A DNA stretch of 64,000 nucleotides from Williamsia sp. 1135. Its GTDB lineage: Bacteria; Actinomycetota; Actinomycetes; Mycobacteriales; Mycobacteriaceae. Below, piece after piece: positions 51,307-60,911 of this stretch. Numbering within the stretch: position 1 is the first letter of the stretch; the number at the start of each line of letters is the position of its first letter. The position numbers were made by a program, and so were the translations under genes. A model generated the notes under the pieces. That model ran no database searches. It saw only the letters and a list, made by a program, of their open reading frames with translations, and had not been told where the DNA came from. The stretch is taken from positions 23,435 through 87,434 of the forward strand of contig NZ_MJEI01000088.1 in NCBI RefSeq assembly GCF_002095395.1. Reading direction: 5' to 3'.

Positions 51307-52923
51307 TCAAGGAACTGCAGGCGCCGACGTATCGGACGTGGGAGCAGTTGTCTCCGTTGTCGTCTCGGGTGCAGTTGTCGCCGTCTCGGTCGGGGCCGTC
51401 TCCGTGGCAGGAGCCGGGGCGGGAGCGGGCGCTTCCACCGTCGGCGTCGGGATGAGGGTCCACGTGGCCGAGAGCACGGTGACCCGCTCGACGCCGGCGC
51501 TGCTGGTCAGTGGAACAGTCCAGACGCCCGCCGCATCGGTACCGGAGGTGACCGACGATGTCTGCAGGTAGCTACTGGACACCGTGCGGGCAATGCCGTC
51601 GGTGCAGATGAGTCCGGCCGTCGGCGCGGTCACGTCGGGCACCGAACAGCTCACCTGCGTTCCATCCACGGTGAATGTCAGACTCGAGACGATGTCTCCG
51701 GTGCCGGTGAACACGGTCGGTGTCGGTGCGGCGCTGGTCGGGGCTGCAGGCGCAGCCGGGGCCGGTGGTGCCTGCGCAGCGCTGCTTTCTCCCGGCGCAG
51801 CGGGGACGCTCGGGTCGACCGGGGCTTGAGCGCTCGCGTCGACACTCGGCGAACCCTCCTGCGGGCCAGCCGATTCAGCTGCCGCCACGGATGACGTCTC
51901 GGAGTCCGTCGCTTCAGCGGCCTGGCGCAGGACATTCTCGGCGGGCTGACCGTCGGCCTGGACACCGTTCGCGGTCTGCACCTCGGGGTCAGGACTGACG
52001 AACGGGGTGTTCAACGACGCCGGTGTCGGCAGGGCGCCCTGCAGCGGCGGCAGCCCGGCCAGGTTCAGGATCCCGCCGACAGTACGCAACACGGGTTGCA
52101 GCGTGTTCAGGTCGAGAAGGGTCAGCGAGGCGGGCGCTGGAGCCGGATTCGGCGCGGCCACAACGGTTGTCGTGTTGTTGATGATCGTCGTGTGCTCATT
52201 GTGGTAGTTCACGTAGACGACCTGGCGAGGTGCGTAGTAGTCCCAGGGGGAGCCGACGGTGCGGTACCCGGACAGCGGGGTGCCCGCGGGCGGTGACAGC
52301 GGGTTTCCGCAGGCGCATCGCACGCGTGGGATGCCGTAGCTGTCGACGAGCACGGCAGTACCGGCCTGCAGCACCGACTGGAACGGCGTTGCGACACCAT
52401 TCTCGTAGCTGTAGTTGGTGACCCAGGTGTCGTGGGTGAGCACGACGGGCGTCAGGGTGTCGAGGTAGTAGGGAATCTGGTCGACGCCGATTCCGAATAC
52501 GCTCGCCCACGCCGCGGCCTTGCCCGGGTTGTTCGCCAGGAAGTTGGCCAACGCGGCGGTGTCGCAACTGGCTTCGCCGGTGCCGCCGTAGAGGCCGGCG
52601 GTCGTGCCTTCTACGGCTTGGACGCCGCGTGGTGTGACCGGGCCCTGTGGCGCCAGGTTGCGGGCGTTGGCGTCAAGCGGGCGATTGCTCACCGCGACCG
52701 ACGGCGCGAACGGATCGAGTCCGTTGCTGTTCATCGCCTCCAACACGAGTTCCGGCGCCGGCGAGGCCTTCACCTTGCTCGAACCGGAGGTCAGGTACAC
52801 CGCGCCGATCCCCAGGAAGGTCAGCAGCAGCGCCGCGACGACCGCGAGCACGATGATGATCTGTTTGCGATCGTTCGGGGGATTGCTGACAGGGCCGGCG
52901 GGCGCGCCATAGGGGTAGTTCAC
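51307..52923 (-). CDS. Single-pass membrane, Pro/Ala/Thr-rich surface protein
   Basis: About 538 residues. A short cytoplasmic N-terminus, one helix (IIIVLAVVAALLLTFLGIGAVYL), then an extracytoplasmic domain (residues about 60-290) with three Cys (EASCDTAALANFLANNPGKAAAWA; RCACGNPL) resembling the DUF6777 type, a Pro/Ala/Ser linker, a second beta-rich domain (FTGTGDIVSSLTFTVDGTQVSC) and a Thr/Pro-rich tail. Family naming is tentative. GTG at 52923 follows GGAG; the frame is open to 52959. Cell-surface or wall-associated location is inferred. Confidence 0.78.
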   Translation of the reverse strand: MNYPYGAPAGPVSNPPNDRKQIIIVLAVVAALLLTFLGIGAVYLTSGSSKVKASPAPELVLEAMNSNGLDPFAPSVAVSNRPLDANARNLAPQGPVTPRGVQAVEGTTAGLYGGTGEASCDTAALANFLANNPGKAAAWASVFGIGVDQIPYYLDTLTPVVLTHDTWVTNYSYENGVATPFQSVLQAGTAVLVDSYGIPRVRCACGNPLSPPAGTPLSGYRTVGSPWDYYAPRQVVYVNYHNEHTTIINNTTTVVAAPNPAPAPASLTLLDLNTLQPVLRTVGGILNLAGLPPLQGALPTPASLNTPFVSPDPEVQTANGVQADGQPAENVLRQAAEATDSETSSVAAAESAGPQEGSPSVDASAQAPVDPSVPAAPGESSAAQAPPAPAAPAAPTSAAPTPTVFTGTGDIVSSLTFTVDGTQVSCSVPDVTAPTAGLICTDGIARTVSSSYLQTSSVTSGTDAAGVWTVPLTSSAGVERVTVLSATWTLIPTPTVEAPAPAPAPATETAPTETATTAPETTTETTAPTSDTSAPAVP

Positions 52924-53101
52924 TCGACATCTCCAAGTCCGGTGCGGGCGCTGGTCCACATGCTGGCGAACCGGACTTCCCGATGTTGGATTATGTCTGG
53001 TTCTCGGACGGCGTGGGTAAGTCGTTACAGCTGGTCGCGATGTTCATCTGATCGTACGAGGGAATCAGCCCGGCCCGAGCAGCGCCGGTGGCCCCGACCC
53101 G

Positions 53102-53869
53102 TCAGCCGGTTTTGATGTTCCGGCGGGCCGAGGCTTGGTCGCGGGGCATCAGCAGGATGGTGTCGAGGTTGACGTGCGGTGGCCTGCTCGCGACGAATCC
53201 GATGACCTCGGCGACGTCGTCGGCAGTCAGCGGGGTCAAGCCCTCGTAGACCTTGTCGGCCTTCTCCGCATCGCCTTCGAACCGAACCAGCGAGAACTCG
53301 GTCTCGACCATTCCCGGCTGGATCTCGGTCAGGCGCACCGGCTTCCCCAGCAGCTCGGGACGCAACGTCCGGTGTAGGACGCCCTGGGCGTGTTTGGCCG
53401 TCGTATATCCGGCGCCGTTGTCATAGGCCTCGATCGCGGCGATCGAACTGATGGTGACGATCAGCCCGTCTCCGGAGTCGATGAGCTTGGGTAGCAGAGC
53501 TTTGGTGATGCGCAGGGTGCCGATGACGTTGGTCTCCCACATCCATCGCCAGTCGTCGAGGTCGGCGTCGGCGACCGTCGCCAGTCCTTTGGCGCCTCCG
53601 GCATTGTTCACCAGCACGTCCACCGTGGGGATCTGCTCGACGAACGCGCCCACGGACTGTTCGTCGGTCACATCGAGGACAATGGCCGTTCCGTTGATCT
53701 CGGCTGCCAGCTTTTCGATTCGGTCGACCCGCCGTGCGCCGATGACCACGTGATATCCCTGCGCTGCAAGCACCTTCGCGGTGGCGGCGCCGATTCCCGA
53801 ACTCGCTCCCGTTACTACGGCGACCTTGCGATCACCAGATTTGGACGCGTCGGTGGTTGCAACTGTCAT
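53102..53869 (-). CDS. Short-chain dehydrogenase/reductase (YdfG/SerDH-like)
   Basis: 255 residues: VAVVTGASSGIGAATAKVLA, LVNNAGGAKGLA, catalytic Ser in ISSIAAIEAY and YTTAKHAQ. Equivalent in position to Rv0484c. Substrate unknown, typically small 3-hydroxy acids for this branch. ATG at 53869 was chosen; ATG at 53878 adds three residues. Divergent from the ROK regulator with a 43-base gap. Confidence 0.92.
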   Translation of the reverse strand: MTVATTDASKSGDRKVAVVTGASSGIGAATAKVLAAQGYHVVIGARRVDRIEKLAAEINGTAIVLDVTDEQSVGAFVEQIPTVDVLVNNAGGAKGLATVADADLDDWRWMWETNVIGTLRITKALLPKLIDSGDGLIVTISSIAAIEAYDNGAGYTTAKHAQGVLHRTLRPELLGKPVRLTEIQPGMVETEFSLVRFEGDAEKADKVYEGLTPLTADDVAEVIGFVASRPPHVNLDTILLMPRDQASARRNIKTG

Positions 53870-53912
53870 GGGTTCCATCCTAGAGCCGCCGCGACCGGTA
53901 GGTTTTGACCCC

Positions 53913-55070
53913 ATGGGGACGCGCGCGGTGATCGGACGGGAAGGAGATGCCCCTCCCACGAACTCCGCGTCATCGATCAGGACCGTCTCGTTCGAGCGCG
54001 GCGACGGCGCTGCGGCTGCCGTCTTGCGGGCGGTGCGTACCCAGGGGCCGGTGACGCGCGACCGATTGCCGCAGGCCACCGGGCTGTCGGCGGCGACGGT
54101 GAACCGCCAGCTCCAGACGCTCGATCGGCTCGGTCTTGTCCGTGAACGCCCCGACCTCATTGCCCCTGGAGCGATCGGTCGTCCGAAGGTCCCGCTGATG
54201 CTGGATCGAGATCGATTCTGTGTGATCGCAATCCACATCGGTGCCAGATCCACGCTGCTGATGGTCGCGGATCTCGGAGGTAGGCCGCTGCAGACCGCTG
54301 CCATGTCCACCCCATCCGGTCCCGCCGGCCCCGCGCTCGCCCTCATCGCCCGGCGCGCGGCCGTCGTCGCCGACTCGTTCACCCAACGCACCGCCCTCTG
54401 GGCCGGAGCCGCGGTGGGCGGACAGGTGCATTCGGACGGCAGCGTCGACCACGCGCAGCTCGGCTGGTGCCGCGCGCCGGTCGGCCAGGCCCTCGAGGAT
54501 GAACTCGGTTTGCCGGTCTCGGTCAGTCCACACGTGCAGGCGATGGCGGCCGCGGAGTTGTTGCTCGCCGGCGACCCGAACACCTCCGGCGTCGACCTGC
54601 TGTTCTATGTCAGGGAGACGGTCGGGTTGGCGACGACCATCGACGGCCGGGTGCGCGATCGGCCCGGGAACATCGGGCACCTTCCGGTCTCGGCGCCGCT
54701 GCTGACGGGTGTGCCGCAATCGACGCTGCAGGATGTCGTCGGCCGAAAGGTGTTCGACGATGCGGTGGCTGCAGGCGCGGACGCCGGGGAGTTGCTCGAC
54801 GAGCGGGCGCGGGTCCTGGGCGAGATGGTGGCGTTGGTGCGGGACCTGATCAACCCCGATCGGGTGGTTCTCGCGGGCCAGGTGTTCGCCGAGCACCCTC
54901 ACGGGCTGGCGCCGGTGCAATCGGCGTTCGACGGGGCGACCTCGTTGCCGACCATCGAACTGTCTCCACCGCGATTCGGCGCCCGGGTGCAGGAGGGCGC
55001 TGCGGTGGTGGTATCCCTCGGCGCGCTCTACGCTGATCCCATCGGTGCCTTGCAGAACCACACAGCCTGA
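53913..55070 (+). CDS. ROK-family transcriptional regulator
   Basis: 385 residues. N-terminal winged helix (VLRAVRTQGPVTRDRLPQATGLSAATVNRQLQTLDRLGLVRE) followed by a ROK sugar-kinase-like domain. The usual DxGxT phosphate loop and the CxCGxxGC zinc motif are absent, so sugar phosphorylation is unlikely. Equivalent to Rv0485, a regulator linked to pe/ppe expression in M. tuberculosis (from memory). ATG at 53913. Confidence 0.9.
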   Translation: MGTRAVIGREGDAPPTNSASSIRTVSFERGDGAAAAVLRAVRTQGPVTRDRLPQATGLSAATVNRQLQTLDRLGLVRERPDLIAPGAIGRPKVPLMLDRDRFCVIAIHIGARSTLLMVADLGGRPLQTAAMSTPSGPAGPALALIARRAAVVADSFTQRTALWAGAAVGGQVHSDGSVDHAQLGWCRAPVGQALEDELGLPVSVSPHVQAMAAAELLLAGDPNTSGVDLLFYVRETVGLATTIDGRVRDRPGNIGHLPVSAPLLTGVPQSTLQDVVGRKVFDDAVAAGADAGELLDERARVLGEMVALVRDLINPDRVVLAGQVFAEHPHGLAPVQSAFDGATSLPTIELSPPRFGARVQEGAAVVVSLGALYADPIGALQNHTA

Positions 55071-55107
55071 CTCGGCAGCTCATCTCGGAAGGATTGGTCG
55101 CCCATCA

Positions 55108-55935
55108 ATGTCGGTCGAGTTCGCTCAGAGTGCCCAGCGTGATGTGTCGGTCTATCTCGATGTGGCGGTCAACGCGGCGACGGAGATCGAACTGCAGATC
55201 GCGGTGGCGAAGCTCCCCGGGATCGACCTCTACGAAGAGTTGTCGATCACGTTGAACGGCAACACAATTGTTCCCGAAGAGATCGTCACCGCCAGCGGCA
55301 GTCGCATCCACTGGCTGCACGCCGAGCCCGGCAATCTGTACGTCACCTACAAGGCCAACGTCTACACCCCGGCCGATCCGGTCGAGGTGGTGCAGTTCGA
55401 TCGTTCGCTCTACCTGCGGCCGAGTCGGTATGCCGAGGCCGACAAGTTCTTCGGGTTCGCCGCCGGTGAGTTCGACACCACGGCGAGCCCCGGCGACCAG
55501 CTCATCGCGGTGACCGACTTTGTGCGACAACGACTTTCCTACATCTTCGGTGCCAGCGACCCGATCGACGGCGCAGTCGACACCCTGTTGTCGGGGGCCG
55601 GTGTCTGCCGCGATTTCGCTCATCTCGTCGTCGCTCTGTTACGCGGATTGGGAATACCCGCCCGTCTCGTCGCCGTCTACGCGCCGGGCCTGTTCCCGAT
55701 GGACTTCCACGCCGTGGCCGAGGCGATGATCGACGATCGGTGGGTTGTGGTCGACGCCACCGGGCTCGCGCCCCGTCAGTCGTTGTTGCGCATCGCCACC
55801 GGGCGCGACGCCGCAGATACCGCGTTCCTCGACAATCACGGCGGCGACGTCATCCTGAACAGCTACCAGGTCAGCGCTGTCGTCGCGGGCTATCTGCCCA
55901 TCGATGACCCGAGTCAACAGGTTCAGCTCCGCTGA
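55108..55935 (+). CDS. Transglutaminase-like (cysteine protease fold) protein
   Basis: 275 residues. The triad is clear: Cys in SGAGVCRDFAHLVVALLRGLGIPAR, His in MDFHAVAEAMI, Asp in WVVVDATGLAP. N-terminal ~110 residues form the beta-rich bacterial transglutaminase-like N domain. Probably a peptidase or amide transferase in the cytoplasm; no signal peptide. Start ATG 55108. It converges on the next gene with a 4-base gap. Confidence 0.9.
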   Translation: MSVEFAQSAQRDVSVYLDVAVNAATEIELQIAVAKLPGIDLYEELSITLNGNTIVPEEIVTASGSRIHWLHAEPGNLYVTYKANVYTPADPVEVVQFDRSLYLRPSRYAEADKFFGFAAGEFDTTASPGDQLIAVTDFVRQRLSYIFGASDPIDGAVDTLLSGAGVCRDFAHLVVALLRGLGIPARLVAVYAPGLFPMDFHAVAEAMIDDRWVVVDATGLAPRQSLLRIATGRDAADTAFLDNHGGDVILNSYQVSAVVAGYLPIDDPSQQVQLR

Positions 55936-55939
55936 GTCC

Positions 55940-56452
55940 TCAGAGCTTCCCGAATGCGACGCCGCGGTACGTCCAACCGGCGGCGGCGACGGCCTCCTGG
56001 ATCGGCTTCTTCAGTTCGCCGCTGTTGAAGCGGTAGTTGTAGACCTGACCGAACTCGAGTTCCTCGGTGAACGCATAGGCGGTGCCGAATTGAACCGATG
56101 TCTTCTGGCCGCGGAATCCGGACGCCGCTGCATGCAGCGACGGGACTCCCGCGCGCCACTCGACCTCCCACTCCTGATCGACGGCCCGCACCTCGCGGCG
56201 CTCTGGATCGAGCTGCATGAGCACCCGAAAGGTCTTGCTCAGGCCGGCTTTCGCGAAGATCTCGTACCAGCGGGCATCGACGATGCGCCACTCGGCGATG
56301 AGGTCGACGCCGTCGCCGCGGCCATCACGGATCACGAATGGCGCGGTCGGACGATTGACCGCCACGATGGCGTCGTACACCTCACCAGGGGCGCGGACGG
56401 GGGTGTCATCTGGCGGTCGTTTGGTGCCTGTGAAGACGTCGAACATCCCCAT
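55940..56452 (-). CDS. Conserved hypothetical protein, 170 aa
   Basis: Soluble protein beginning MGMFDVFTGTKRPP, with strand-rich WRIVDARWYEIFAKAGLSKTFRVLM and a closing VAAAGWTYRGVAFGKL. From memory it resembles a conserved actinobacterial family without assigned function. No signal peptide or membrane segment. GGAG lies upstream of the ATG. A gap of about 95 bases separates it from the trehalose cluster. Confidence 0.75.
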   Translation of the reverse strand: MGMFDVFTGTKRPPDDTPVRAPGEVYDAIVAVNRPTAPFVIRDGRGDGVDLIAEWRIVDARWYEIFAKAGLSKTFRVLMQLDPERREVRAVDQEWEVEWRAGVPSLHAAASGFRGQKTSVQFGTAYAFTEELEFGQVYNYRFNSGELKKPIQEAVAAAGWTYRGVAFGKL

Positions 56453-56546
56453 GGGTATCTCCTTGCGTGGCGGGGCGGGTGGCTCATGAGATCACTGTGC
56501 CGCGCGGTGCTTGGGATTCGCTTGGAGAGTGCTTGGTCTTGCGTGC

Positions 56547-59105
56547 TCAGCCGTTCAGCAGACGCGCACATCGGAGCAGGCCGATATGGCTGTACGCCTG
56601 CGGGTGATTGCCCAGGGCCCGTTCGGCGACCGGATCGTATTCCTCCGACAGCAATCCGGTCGGCCCGGTGGCCTTCACCATCTGATCGAACAGGGCCTCG
56701 GCGTCGCCGCGACGATCGATCAACAGGTAGGACTCGATGAGCCAGGCCGCGCAGAGATGGAAGCCGCCCTCGCCGCCGGGCAGCCCGTCGTCGTGGTGAT
56801 AACGGTAGACCGTTGAACCGCTGCGCAATTCGGCCTCGGTGGCGTTGACCGTGGCGGTGAAGCGGGGGTCGGACGGGTCGATCAGTCCGGCCAGCCCGAT
56901 GTGCAGGGTCGCAGCGTCGAGATCCACACCCTCGTAAGCCGCGGTGTAGGAGTTGGCCTTGTCGTTCCAGCCCTGCTTGAGTACCTGTCGCGCGATGGTG
57001 TCGCGCAGGACAGACCAGCCCAGCTCCGTCTCGCGGTCGAACTCGGCACCGAGCTTGAGAGCGCGATCGACCGTCATCCAGCACATCACCTTGGAGTACA
57101 CGTGATGCCGTGGGTTACCGCGGATCTCCCAGATGCCGTGGTCGGGCTCGGTCCAGCGGCGTTCGACGGCGTAGACCATGTCGCGCACCAGGTCCCAGTC
57201 CGCATCCGACAGTGGCGTCGGATCACCCGCCGCTTTGCGAGCATGTGACAGCGTCGAGATGAGGTCGACGATCGGCCCGAACACGTCGAGCTGAACCTGC
57301 TGATTGGCGGCGTTGCCGACGCGCACCGGGCGGGACCCCGCGTATCCGGGCAGGGAGTCGATCACCGCCTCAGGCGGAAGACCGGTGCCGGCAAGGGTGT
57401 AGAGCGGGTGGAGCCACTCGGGTCCACTGAGCGTGCCCAACACCTGGTGGAGCCAGCTCAGATAACCTTCGGCCTCGCTGTAGGAGCCGACCGAGACCAG
57501 TGCCGACGCAGTCAATGCCGCATCGCGCAGCCAGCAGTAGCGGTAGTCCCAGTTGCGGACGCCGCCGATCTCTTCGGGCAACGACGTCGTCGCGGCGGCC
57601 ATGATCGACCCCGTGTCGGCGTGCACCAGACCGCGCAGCGTCAAAGCCGACCGCTTCATCAGGTCGCGTTTGATGCCGGGTAGATCCAGCGTCTTCGCCC
57701 AATCGCTCCAGTAGGCCTCGGCCTCGGCGCGACGTTCGTGCTCCGGTGGCTGATGGATGTCGAGATCTTCGGTGCCACATCGCAGTTCGAGAATGATCTC
57801 GCCGGCCGATGGATCGACGGTTGCGGTGGCGGTCTGGTGATGGCGGTCGCTCTCGATCTCCCAGGTGACGCCGGGAGCCCGCAACACCAGCGGTTCGTTG
57901 GAGCCGTAGACCCGTAGTCCGTCGTCGAAGGTCTCGATACGGACGGCAGCCTGCCCGAACTCCGGACGAGGCGCGAACCGGATCCTCGCCGCCACCTCGC
58001 CGCGGATGACGCGGGTCAGATCGGTGCGGCCCACCGGGACGTCGTGCGGCAGGTAGTCGGTGACCTCGAGTCCGGCCCAGCGGGTGCGGACGGTCATCGT
58101 GCTGTCGATGTACCGCTGGCTCAACGGCAGCGGAGCGGCCTTGCCCTCCTCGACCAGAGGACCGATCGCGAACTCACCGGCTTCGTCGGTGCCGAGCAGG
58201 CTGCCGAACAGTGCAGCGGAGTCGGGTTCGGGATGACACATCCAGCAGACTTTGGCGTCGGGGGTGACCAGCGCGACCGTGCGCGGGGAGGCGAGCATCG
58301 TCAGCCGCTCGATCGGGACCGCAGCGCCACCTCGCAGCCAATTGCGGCGTTCCTCGACCAGGAATGCGAGTGCGGTGGCGACCTGCTCGGTGTCGTCGAC
58401 CCGATAGGTCGCCAGGGTGTCGCCCTCGCCGACCTTGACGCCGAAATCTGGCCCGTGCAGGCGGCGGAACGCTTTTTCGTCGGTGACGTCGTCGCCGAAG
58501 AAGATCGCGGCGCTGGCACCGGCCTCGTGGCGCAGGATGTCGAGCGCCTGTCCCTTGTCGGTGACGATGACGGCGAGTTCGATGACCGATTTGCCTTCGG
58601 TGACCTGCACGCCTTCCCAGGTGGCCGGTCCGATCCGGACGCGGTGCAGGGCGGCGTCGCCGTCGGTGGTCGAGGCGTTCCGGAAATGGAGCACGGTGCT
58701 CGCCGGCTTGGTCTCGACCATCACGTTCTCGTAGTCGGCGGCGATTGCGCGCAGTTCCACGACCAGGGTCTCGAGCAGTTCGGTGGCCGCCGGGGTGATC
58801 TCGTGGACGAACCCGACGTCGAACTCACTGCCATGGCTGCCCACCAGGTGCACTTCGGCGGGCAGTCGGGACAGGGTGGCGAGGTCGCGCAGCGCGCGGC
58901 CGGAGATGACGGCCGCGGTGGTGGAATCGAGTTCGGCGAGGGCGCGCATCGCCCGCACAGAATCGCCGTTGGGCCGGGCGTCTTCTGGGCGGGACACGAT
59001 GGGCGCCATGCAGCCGTCGTAGTCCGAGGCGACCAACAGCCTGGGCATACGTGCGATTGCTTTGAGGGCGCGCCGCAGTTCCGGGACGAGGTCTTGTGCA
59101 CTCAC
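56547..59105 (-). CDS. Trehalose-phosphatase fused to GH15 glucoamylase/trehalase
   Basis: 852-residue two-domain enzyme. Residues 1-255: HAD trehalose-6-phosphate phosphatase with SDYDGCMAPI (Cys replaces the usual Thr after DG), AVISGRAL, TDKGQAL and FFGDDVTDEKAFRRL. Residues 270-852: GH15 with RNWDYRYCWLRDAALTASAL, HGIWEIRG (general acid) and GLLSEEYDP (general base). Both active sites look intact, so one chain may make free trehalose and hydrolyse trehalose or alpha-glucans. Downstream of otsA on the same strand, separated by 125 bases with an imperfect hairpin. Confidence 0.92.
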   Translation of the reverse strand: MSAQDLVPELRRALKAIARMPRLLVASDYDGCMAPIVSRPEDARPNGDSVRAMRALAELDSTTAAVISGRALRDLATLSRLPAEVHLVGSHGSEFDVGFVHEITPAATELLETLVVELRAIAADYENVMVETKPASTVLHFRNASTTDGDAALHRVRIGPATWEGVQVTEGKSVIELAVIVTDKGQALDILRHEAGASAAIFFGDDVTDEKAFRRLHGPDFGVKVGEGDTLATYRVDDTEQVATALAFLVEERRNWLRGGAAVPIERLTMLASPRTVALVTPDAKVCWMCHPEPDSAALFGSLLGTDEAGEFAIGPLVEEGKAAPLPLSQRYIDSTMTVRTRWAGLEVTDYLPHDVPVGRTDLTRVIRGEVAARIRFAPRPEFGQAAVRIETFDDGLRVYGSNEPLVLRAPGVTWEIESDRHHQTATATVDPSAGEIILELRCGTEDLDIHQPPEHERRAEAEAYWSDWAKTLDLPGIKRDLMKRSALTLRGLVHADTGSIMAAATTSLPEEIGGVRNWDYRYCWLRDAALTASALVSVGSYSEAEGYLSWLHQVLGTLSGPEWLHPLYTLAGTGLPPEAVIDSLPGYAGSRPVRVGNAANQQVQLDVFGPIVDLISTLSHARKAAGDPTPLSDADWDLVRDMVYAVERRWTEPDHGIWEIRGNPRHHVYSKVMCWMTVDRALKLGAEFDRETELGWSVLRDTIARQVLKQGWNDKANSYTAAYEGVDLDAATLHIGLAGLIDPSDPRFTATVNATEAELRSGSTVYRYHHDDGLPGGEGGFHLCAAWLIESYLLIDRRGDAEALFDQMVKATGPTGLLSEEYDPVAERALGNHPQAYSHIGLLRCARLLNG

Positions 59106-59121
59106 TACGCGAGTCTAAGAC

Positions 59122-59166
59122 CGCCCACCCCAGCGGCGTCCAATCAGCGCCGCCCGGTGGGGCGAA
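59122..59166 (-). terminator. Imperfect GC hairpin between otsA and phosphatase-GH15
   Basis: CGCCCACC...AGCGGCG pairs imperfectly with CGCCG...GGTGGGGCG around a loop of about eight bases, in the 125-base gap. Weak terminator or processing site. Confidence 0.35.
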
Positions 59167-59230
59167 TTGACGTGTTCGTCACAGTTCCATCGGCAGGCGT
59201 GGCGGGACCTGCGGTCGCCCGGGTGGCCGA

Positions 59231-60712
59231 TCAGACGACGTCGAGGCTGCGATTTCCGCCGGGCATCGTGTCGGTGTCTGCCCCGAGCGCTCCGAGGAAA
59301 CTCTTCGCCCAGCGCTGCACGTCGTGGGTGAGCACTTGCCGGCGCAGCGCGCGCATCCGCCGTTTGCCCTCTTCCGGGTCTTGTTCGAGGGCAGCCAGTA
59401 TGGCTTCTTTGACGCCATCGGTGTCGTAGGGGTTTGCCTGGAAGGCCTGACGCAATTCAGCTGCGGCGCCGGTGAACTCACTGAGTACGAGCGCTCCTCC
59501 GAGATCGCTGCGACAGGCGACGTACTCTTTGGCGACCAGGTTCATCCCGTCACGCAGCGGCGTGACCAACATGACGTCCGCCGCGACGTAGAACGAGACG
59601 AGTTCGTCGCGGGGCACCCCATGGTGCAGGTACTGGACTACCGGATGCCCGACCCGGCCGAAGTTGCCGTTGATGTTGCCCACGAGTTGTTCGATGTCGC
59701 CGCGCATCTTGATGTAGCTCTCGACGCGCTCGCGGCTCGGGGTCGCGAGCTGGATCATCGTGATCTCGTCGGGGTTGATGCGGCCCTCTTCGAGCAGTTC
59801 GGAGAGCGCGTTGAGGCGGACGTCGATGCCTTTGGTGTAGTCGAGGCGGTCGACGCCGAGCAGGATCTTCTTCGGGTTGCCGAGTTCCGCGCGCATGTCC
59901 GTCGCGCGAGTCCGGATCTCCTTGGACTTCGCGCGGTTGTCGAGTTCGCCCGAATCGATGGAGATGGGGAACGCACCGACGCGGACGGTCCGGAACCCGA
60001 CCTGCACGACACCGAACTTCGCGCGGACCCCGACCTGCCCTTTGGACGTGGCCTGGCCTGCGAGCCGGCGCGCGAGGTACAGGAAGTTCTGCGCGCCGCC
60101 GGGCAGGTGGAATCCGATGAGGTCGGCGCCGAGGAGGCCTTCGATGATCTCGGTGCGCCAGGGCATCTGCATGAACAACTCGACCGGCGGGAACGGTATG
60201 TGCAGGAAGAAGCCGATCTTCAGATCTGGCCGCAACATCCGGAGCATCTTGGGGACGAGCTGGAGCTGGTAATCCTGGATCCACACCACGGCGCCTTCGG
60301 CGGCGGCCTCCGATGCGGCTTCGGCGAACCGGCGGTTGATCGCGACGTAGCTGTTCCACCACGAACGGTTGTACTCGGGCTTGACGATGACGTCGTGGTA
60401 GAGCGGCCACAGGGTCGCGTTGGAGAAGCCCTCGTAGTAGTCCGCGATCTCCTGGGTGGACAACGACACCGCGAAGAGCTGTATGTCGTCGACCTCGGGA
60501 TGCTCGGCGGCGTCGGGGACGCCCGACCATCCGACCCAGGCGCCGGTCTGCGAACGCAGCACCGGTTCGAGCGCGGTGACCAGGCCTCCGGGGCTGCGCT
60601 TCCAGCGAACGGAGCCGTCGGGGAGGGTCTCCTTGTCGACGGGGAGTCGGTTGGCGACGACGACGAAGTCGGCGCGGTCGTCTGACTTTTTCTTCGTTCG
60701 CGAGGGCGCCAC
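59231..60712 (-). CDS. otsA: Trehalose-6-phosphate synthase
   Basis: GT20 glycosyltransferase of 493 residues joining glucose from NDP-glucose to glucose-6-phosphate. [16 protein letters not shown], the SPGGLVTAL loop, [47 protein letters not shown] and the donor site [20 protein letters not shown] are all intact. GTG start three bases after the stop of a 56-residue gene, indicating translational coupling. Confidence 0.96.
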   Translation of the reverse strand: MAPSRTKKKSDDRADFVVVANRLPVDKETLPDGSVRWKRSPGGLVTALEPVLRSQTGAWVGWSGVPDAAEHPEVDDIQLFAVSLSTQEIADYYEGFSNATLWPLYHDVIVKPEYNRSWWNSYVAINRRFAEAASEAAAEGAVVWIQDYQLQLVPKMLRMLRPDLKIGFFLHIPFPPVELFMQMPWRTEIIEGLLGADLIGFHLPGGAQNFLYLARRLAGQATSKGQVGVRAKFGVVQVGFRTVRVGAFPISIDSGELDNRAKSKEIRTRATDMRAELGNPKKILLGVDRLDYTKGIDVRLNALSELLEEGRINPDEITMIQLATPSRERVESYIKMRGDIEQLVGNINGNFGRVGHPVVQYLHHGVPRDELVSFYVAADVMLVTPLRDGMNLVAKEYVACRSDLGGALVLSEFTGAAAELRQAFQANPYDTDGVKEAILAALEQDPEEGKRRMRALRRQVLTHDVQRWAKSFLGALGADTDTMPGGNRSLDVV

Positions 60713-60715
60713 GAA

Positions 60716-60886
60716 TCAGGCTTCGTCCGGCGCGATACCCAGCATCGAGAACAACATGCGGCATTCGTCGGCGTCGACGGCGTATGCGGCGACCACGCGA
60801 CGAGCCGATGTAGCGGTCTCGTCAGCCACGGGTTCCAGGTCTTCTTCGTCAGAGATGTCAGTTTTGTCGCTGGTCTTGGCAGGCAT
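60716..60886 (-). CDS. 56-residue acidic protein coupled to otsA
   Basis: Small gene from ATG 60886. The product is acidic: MPAKTSDKTDISDEEDLEPV, then ARRVVAAYAVDADECRMLFS and the end MLGIAPDEA. The last 30 residues look like a small helical unit. Its stop is 3 bases before the otsA GTG. In M. tuberculosis a similarly small gene (Rv3489, from memory) precedes otsA; homology is suggested by position and size only. Confidence 0.75.
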   Translation of the reverse strand: MPAKTSDKTDISDEEDLEPVADETATSARRVVAAYAVDADECRMLFSMLGIAPDEA

Positions 60887-60911
60887 GGCGAACATGATAC
60901 CTGCGCCGAGG

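Noticed and set aside
54605..55061. Loss of ROK kinase motifs as evidence of a pseudogene
   Set aside because: Many ROK repressors lack the kinase and zinc motifs; the gene is uninterrupted and in a conserved position.
59324..60685. Plus-strand open frame across otsA
   Set aside because: Antisense shadow of an intact otsA with no ribosome-binding site or recognisable domain.
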